Positions 4,991 to 5,539 of a DNA stretch of 5,539 nucleotides are shown here, one piece after another. Numbering within the stretch: position 1 is the first letter of the stretch; each line of letters starts with the position of its first letter. The notes below the pieces were generated by a model. That model was not told the DNA's origin, made no database searches, and worked only from the letters and a program-made list of their open reading frames with translations. Position numbers and translations under genes: made by a program. The DNA comes from Bacillota bacterium (lineage in GTDB: Bacteria > Bacillota > Clostridia > Oscillospirales > JAKOTC01). Location: contig JAKOTC010000231.1 of the NCBI GenBank assembly GCA_029776465.1, positions 1 to 5,539 on the forward strand, in the 5' to 3' direction.

Positions 4991-5539
4991 AACGCTTTTC
5001 CGATCCCCCGCAGAAAAGGGGATTGGCCTCAAAAATCACTTTGTCACCCGGTTTGCAGTCGATGCCCTCGATTCCTATGGTCAGCGAGCATAGGCTGACC
5101 CTTCCCAAAACCGGCGCGGTTTTGCCGTTGACTTGGCAGGTGAGGGGCTTGTTGCGAAGAAAGCGGCTGATAAGCTGCTTGGCTTGTAGAGCATAGTCCA
5201 GCCCCCGGAAACCGTCTTGATCCCGGCGGAGGGAGAAACCGTCGGCGCTTCCCACATCCACGACGGCTACTTTGGTATCGCGTTTGGTTTTATATACCCC
5301 GCCATATCCGATGGAATGGCCTTTGGGCAGGTCCCGCAGGCAGAGAATTTCTGCTTCCAACCGGCCTACCTTTTCCAGCCCGTGTGCCTGAGCGGCAAAA
5401 CACCGGCCGAGCAGGGCAGAGCCTACCCGAACCCCGTCCAGCCGGGTTTCGGGGAGCGTGAGAGCCGCTACCGAATTAGCGGCATGGAGAAAACCGGGAT
5501 TCAGCCCCATAGACTTCAAAGCTTCCACGGCTTTTAAGA
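4983..5539 (-). CDS. Alanine-racemase-family protein, C-terminal half
   Basis: The reading frame is open through the high-coordinate edge, so only the last 184 residues are visible of a protein probably near 370. It shows the end of the PLP-binding barrel (HAANSVAALTLPETRLDGVRVGSALLG) and then the C-terminal beta domain. LPKGHSIGYGGVY holds the tyrosine (codon 5306-5304) that aligns with the catalytic Tyr265 of Bacillus stearothermophilus alanine racemase. After it come VGSADGF (normally GYADG), LGRVSLCS (normally GR-x-MD) and PGDKVIF. The usual C-terminal tyrosine appears in SEKRYE. Alanine racemase supplies D-alanine for peptidoglycan; relatives such as VanT racemise serine. Two active-site motifs differ, so activity and substrate are uncertain and no symbol is given. 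Its stop overlaps the decarboxylase-like gene by 8 bp, suggesting one transcript and coupled translation. An internal GTG at 5528 is not a credible start. Confidence 0.85.
   Translation of the reverse strand, partial: LKAVEALKSMGLNPGFLHAANSVAALTLPETRLDGVRVGSALLGRCFAAQAHGLEKVGRLEAEILCLRDLPKGHSIGYGGVYKTKRDTKVAVVDVGSADGFSLRRDQDGFRGLDYALQAKQLISRFLRNKPLTCQVNGKTAPVLGRVSLCSLTIGIEGIDCKPGDKVIFEANPLFCGGSEKRYE

Noticed and set aside
4983..5032. TTG start at 5032 for the decarboxylase-like gene
   Set aside because: The ATG at 4990 gives the family-typical N-terminus, and the added 14 residues (MRPIPFSAGDRKSV) only read through the racemase-like gene in another frame.
1..5539. CRISPR array, tRNA, rRNA, insertion sequence or phage gene
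   Set aside because: No spaced direct repeats, cloverleaf-like sequence, transposase motif or terminal inverted repeats were seen on either strand.

Overview
The window carries eight genes, all on the minus strand, so transcription runs from base 5539 towards base 1. Gene content and order match the holB-ricT neighbourhood of low-to-mid GC Gram-positive bacteria (Bacillota). In Bacillus subtilis the corresponding run is yaaO-tmk-darA(yaaQ)-holB-ricT(yaaT)-yabA-trmN6-like(yabB)-yazA-rsmI(yabC). Here tmk, yabA and yazA are absent from their expected positions, and a small ferredoxin gene sits between ricT and the trmN6-like gene. Strong Shine-Dalgarno sites, a fairly GC-rich coding sequence and the absent yabA point to the class Clostridia, perhaps an Oscillospirales-type gut or anaerobic lineage. 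That placement is an inference from content, not a database result.

In transcription order: (1) the C-terminal half of an alanine-racemase-family protein (5539-4983, cut by the window edge); (2) an Orn/Lys/Arg-decarboxylase-family PLP enzyme of the YaaO type (4990-3695), overlapping the first gene by 8 bp; (3) darA, a PII-like cyclic-di-AMP receptor (3638-3300), after a 56-bp gap with a possible extended -10 promoter; (4) holB, the clamp-loader delta' subunit (3205-2252), whose start is preceded by a near-perfect hairpin covering its ribosome-binding region; (5) ricT, the PSP1-domain Fe-S protein that acts on RNase Y (2174-1317); (6) a 56-residue 2[4Fe-4S] ferredoxin (1210-1040) with its own promoter and terminator; (7) a TrmN6-family N6-adenine methyltransferase (884-144); (8) the first 49 codons of rsmI (147-1), starting with TTG inside the stop region of gene 7.

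Functionally this is a housekeeping block: DNA replication (holB), nucleotide second-messenger sensing (darA), mRNA processing control (ricT), tRNA and rRNA modification (trmN6-like, rsmI), and two PLP enzymes of amino-acid metabolism. I see no mobile element, CRISPR array, tRNA, rRNA or phage signature. Intergenic regions are all under 160 bp and are described individually. I do not find a clearly new system. The points most worth a second look are the hairpin over the holB start, the self-contained ferredoxin cassette next to the Fe-S protein gene ricT, the coupled racemase-like/decarboxylase-like pair, and altered active-site motifs in the racemase-like protein.
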